Position numbers and translations under genes: made by a program. A stretch of 64,000 bases of DNA from assembly GCF_048006345.1 (NCBI RefSeq), contig NZ_CP180351.1, positions 4,154,001 to 4,218,000 of the forward strand, given 5' to 3'. Below, piece by piece: positions 63,463 through 64,000 of this stretch (its first letter is position 1; each line of letters starts with the position of its first letter). The notes beneath the pieces are model-generated. The model was not told the DNA's origin, ran no database searches, and was given only the letters and a program-made list of their open reading frames with translations. The stretch comes from Marivita sp030148515. GTDB lineage: Bacteria; Pseudomonadota; Alphaproteobacteria; Rhodobacterales; Rhodobacteraceae.

Positions 63463-64000
63463 TTAACCCTTGATCGCAGCCAGCACCGCTTCGCCAAGGC
63501 TGGCGGGGCTTTCGGCAACGACGATGCCAGCGGATTTCATCGCTTCGATCTTGTCTTCTGCGCCGCCCTTGCCGCCTGCAACAATTGCGCCAGCATGGCC
63601 CATGCGACGGCCCGGAGGGGCAGTGCGGCCCGCGATGAAGCCAGCGGTTGGCTTCCAGCGGCCTTTTTTCTTCTCATCGGCGAGGAACTGTGCTGCTTCT
63701 TCTTCGGCAGAGCCACCGATCTCCCCGATCATGATGATCGACTCGGTCTCGTCATCCGCGAGGAACCATTCGAGCACATCAATATGCTCGGTCCCTTTGA
63801 TGGGATCGCCGCCAATGCCCACACAGGTGGACTGGCCAAGGCCGACGTCAGTGGTCTGCTTGACCGCCTCGTAGGTCAGAGTTCCCGAGCGCGACACAAC
63901 GCCGACGCTGCCGCGACGGTGGATGTGGCCGGGCATGATGCCGATCTTGCAGGCGTCGGGTGTGATGACACCGGGGCAGTTCGGGCCGATGAGGCGCGAC
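63463..64000 (-). CDS. sucD: Succinyl-CoA ligase (ADP-forming) subunit alpha, 5' end outside window
   Basis: The frame is open from the window edge (beginning SRLIGPNCPGVITPDACKIG) to TAA at 63463, so the N-terminal CoA-binding half is missing. The catalytic phospho-His lies in MGHAGAIVAGGKGGAEDKIE; SRSGTLTYEAVKQTTDVGLG is also typical. Makes succinate and ATP from succinyl-CoA, the step after SucA-SucB-Lpd. An internal ATG at 63936 is not the real start, since upstream codons also match the family. Confidence 0.95.
   Translation of the reverse strand, partial: SRLIGPNCPGVITPDACKIGIMPGHIHRRGSVGVVSRSGTLTYEAVKQTTDVGLGQSTCVGIGGDPIKGTEHIDVLEWFLADDETESIIMIGEIGGSAEEEAAQFLADEKKKGRWKPTAGFIAGRTAPPGRRMGHAGAIVAGGKGGAEDKIEAMKSAGIVVAESPASLGEAVLAAIKG

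Overview
The window is 64 kb of GC-rich chromosomal DNA from an alphaproteobacterium, most likely a Rhodobacteraceae (Roseobacter-group) species. The evidence is the gcrA cell-cycle regulator, a phosphatidylcholine synthase of the bacterial Pcs type, a SitABCD manganese transporter preceded by a Mur-like operator, a fused Sat-CysC sulfate-activation enzyme, a taurine:pyruvate aminotransferase, and intergenic hairpins of the kind common in that family. The genus cannot be fixed from this sequence alone. I see no integrase, transposase, prophage block or CRISPR array. Coding density is high and many genes overlap by 4 bp, so most of the window is ordinary core genome.

Layout. (1) 0-8.7 kb: a partial M23 peptidase, sulfate activation (sat-cysC) with trxB, a divergent Lrp/AsnC regulator, a Hint-domain protein that lacks the usual Cys nucleophile, a 50-residue conserved-looking small protein, then an overlapping minus-strand run lgt - MidA-like methyltransferase - pgeF, and a UbiK-family protein. 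(2) 8.7-16.3 kb: the most accessory-looking part, a divergent cassette. An aldo/keto reductase fused to a RidA domain reads left. A TIGR04076-type protein, a second aldo/keto reductase and a complete branched-chain-amino-acid-type ABC importer (2 ATPases, 2 permeases, binding protein last) read right. Its substrate is unknown. (3) 16.8-23.7 kb: ybjN-like, proC, a CsaA-like protein, a hydroxyacid dehydrogenase, a FabH2-type ketoacyl synthase, a PRC-barrel protein, tdk, an HTH-like protein, YigZ, dgkA and a DCC protein. (4) 23.8-32.6 kb: rimO and mtaB methylthiotransferases, transporters, a GNAT protein, gcrA, pcs and dapF. (5) 32.7-36.6 kb: tRNA-Lys(TTT) and sitABCD. (6) 36.6-49.7 kb: an unbroken seven-gene glycogen operon on the minus strand, glgP-glgB-glgC-glgA-glgX-malQ-pgm. 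(7) 49.9-56.5 kb: a taurine:pyruvate aminotransferase coupled to a GNAT gene, a zinc-ribbon membrane protein divergent from ftsE-ftsX-plsC-PPOX, and a VOC protein. (8) 56.9-64 kb: the TCA-cycle cluster sucD-sucA-sucB-MAPEG-lpd, minus strand, with sucD cut by the window end.

The glycogen block makes ADP-glucose, builds and branches the polymer, degrades it, and returns glucose-1-phosphate to glycolysis through pgm. The suc-lpd block encodes 2-oxoglutarate dehydrogenase plus succinyl-CoA ligase. sitABCD is probably manganese-responsive.

The most interesting observations are the AKR-RidA fusion, where the RidA carboxylate-binding Arg is replaced by Asn; its partner AKR, where the catalytic His is Phe; the SitB H-loop His replaced by Tyr; and several families of intergenic palindromes. 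These palindromes include REPIN-like doublets with the GTAG signature, tandem TTTCGAAA-core hairpins, and a terminator-like hairpin in the gcrA leader. All functions are read from motifs and family recall; no database search was run.
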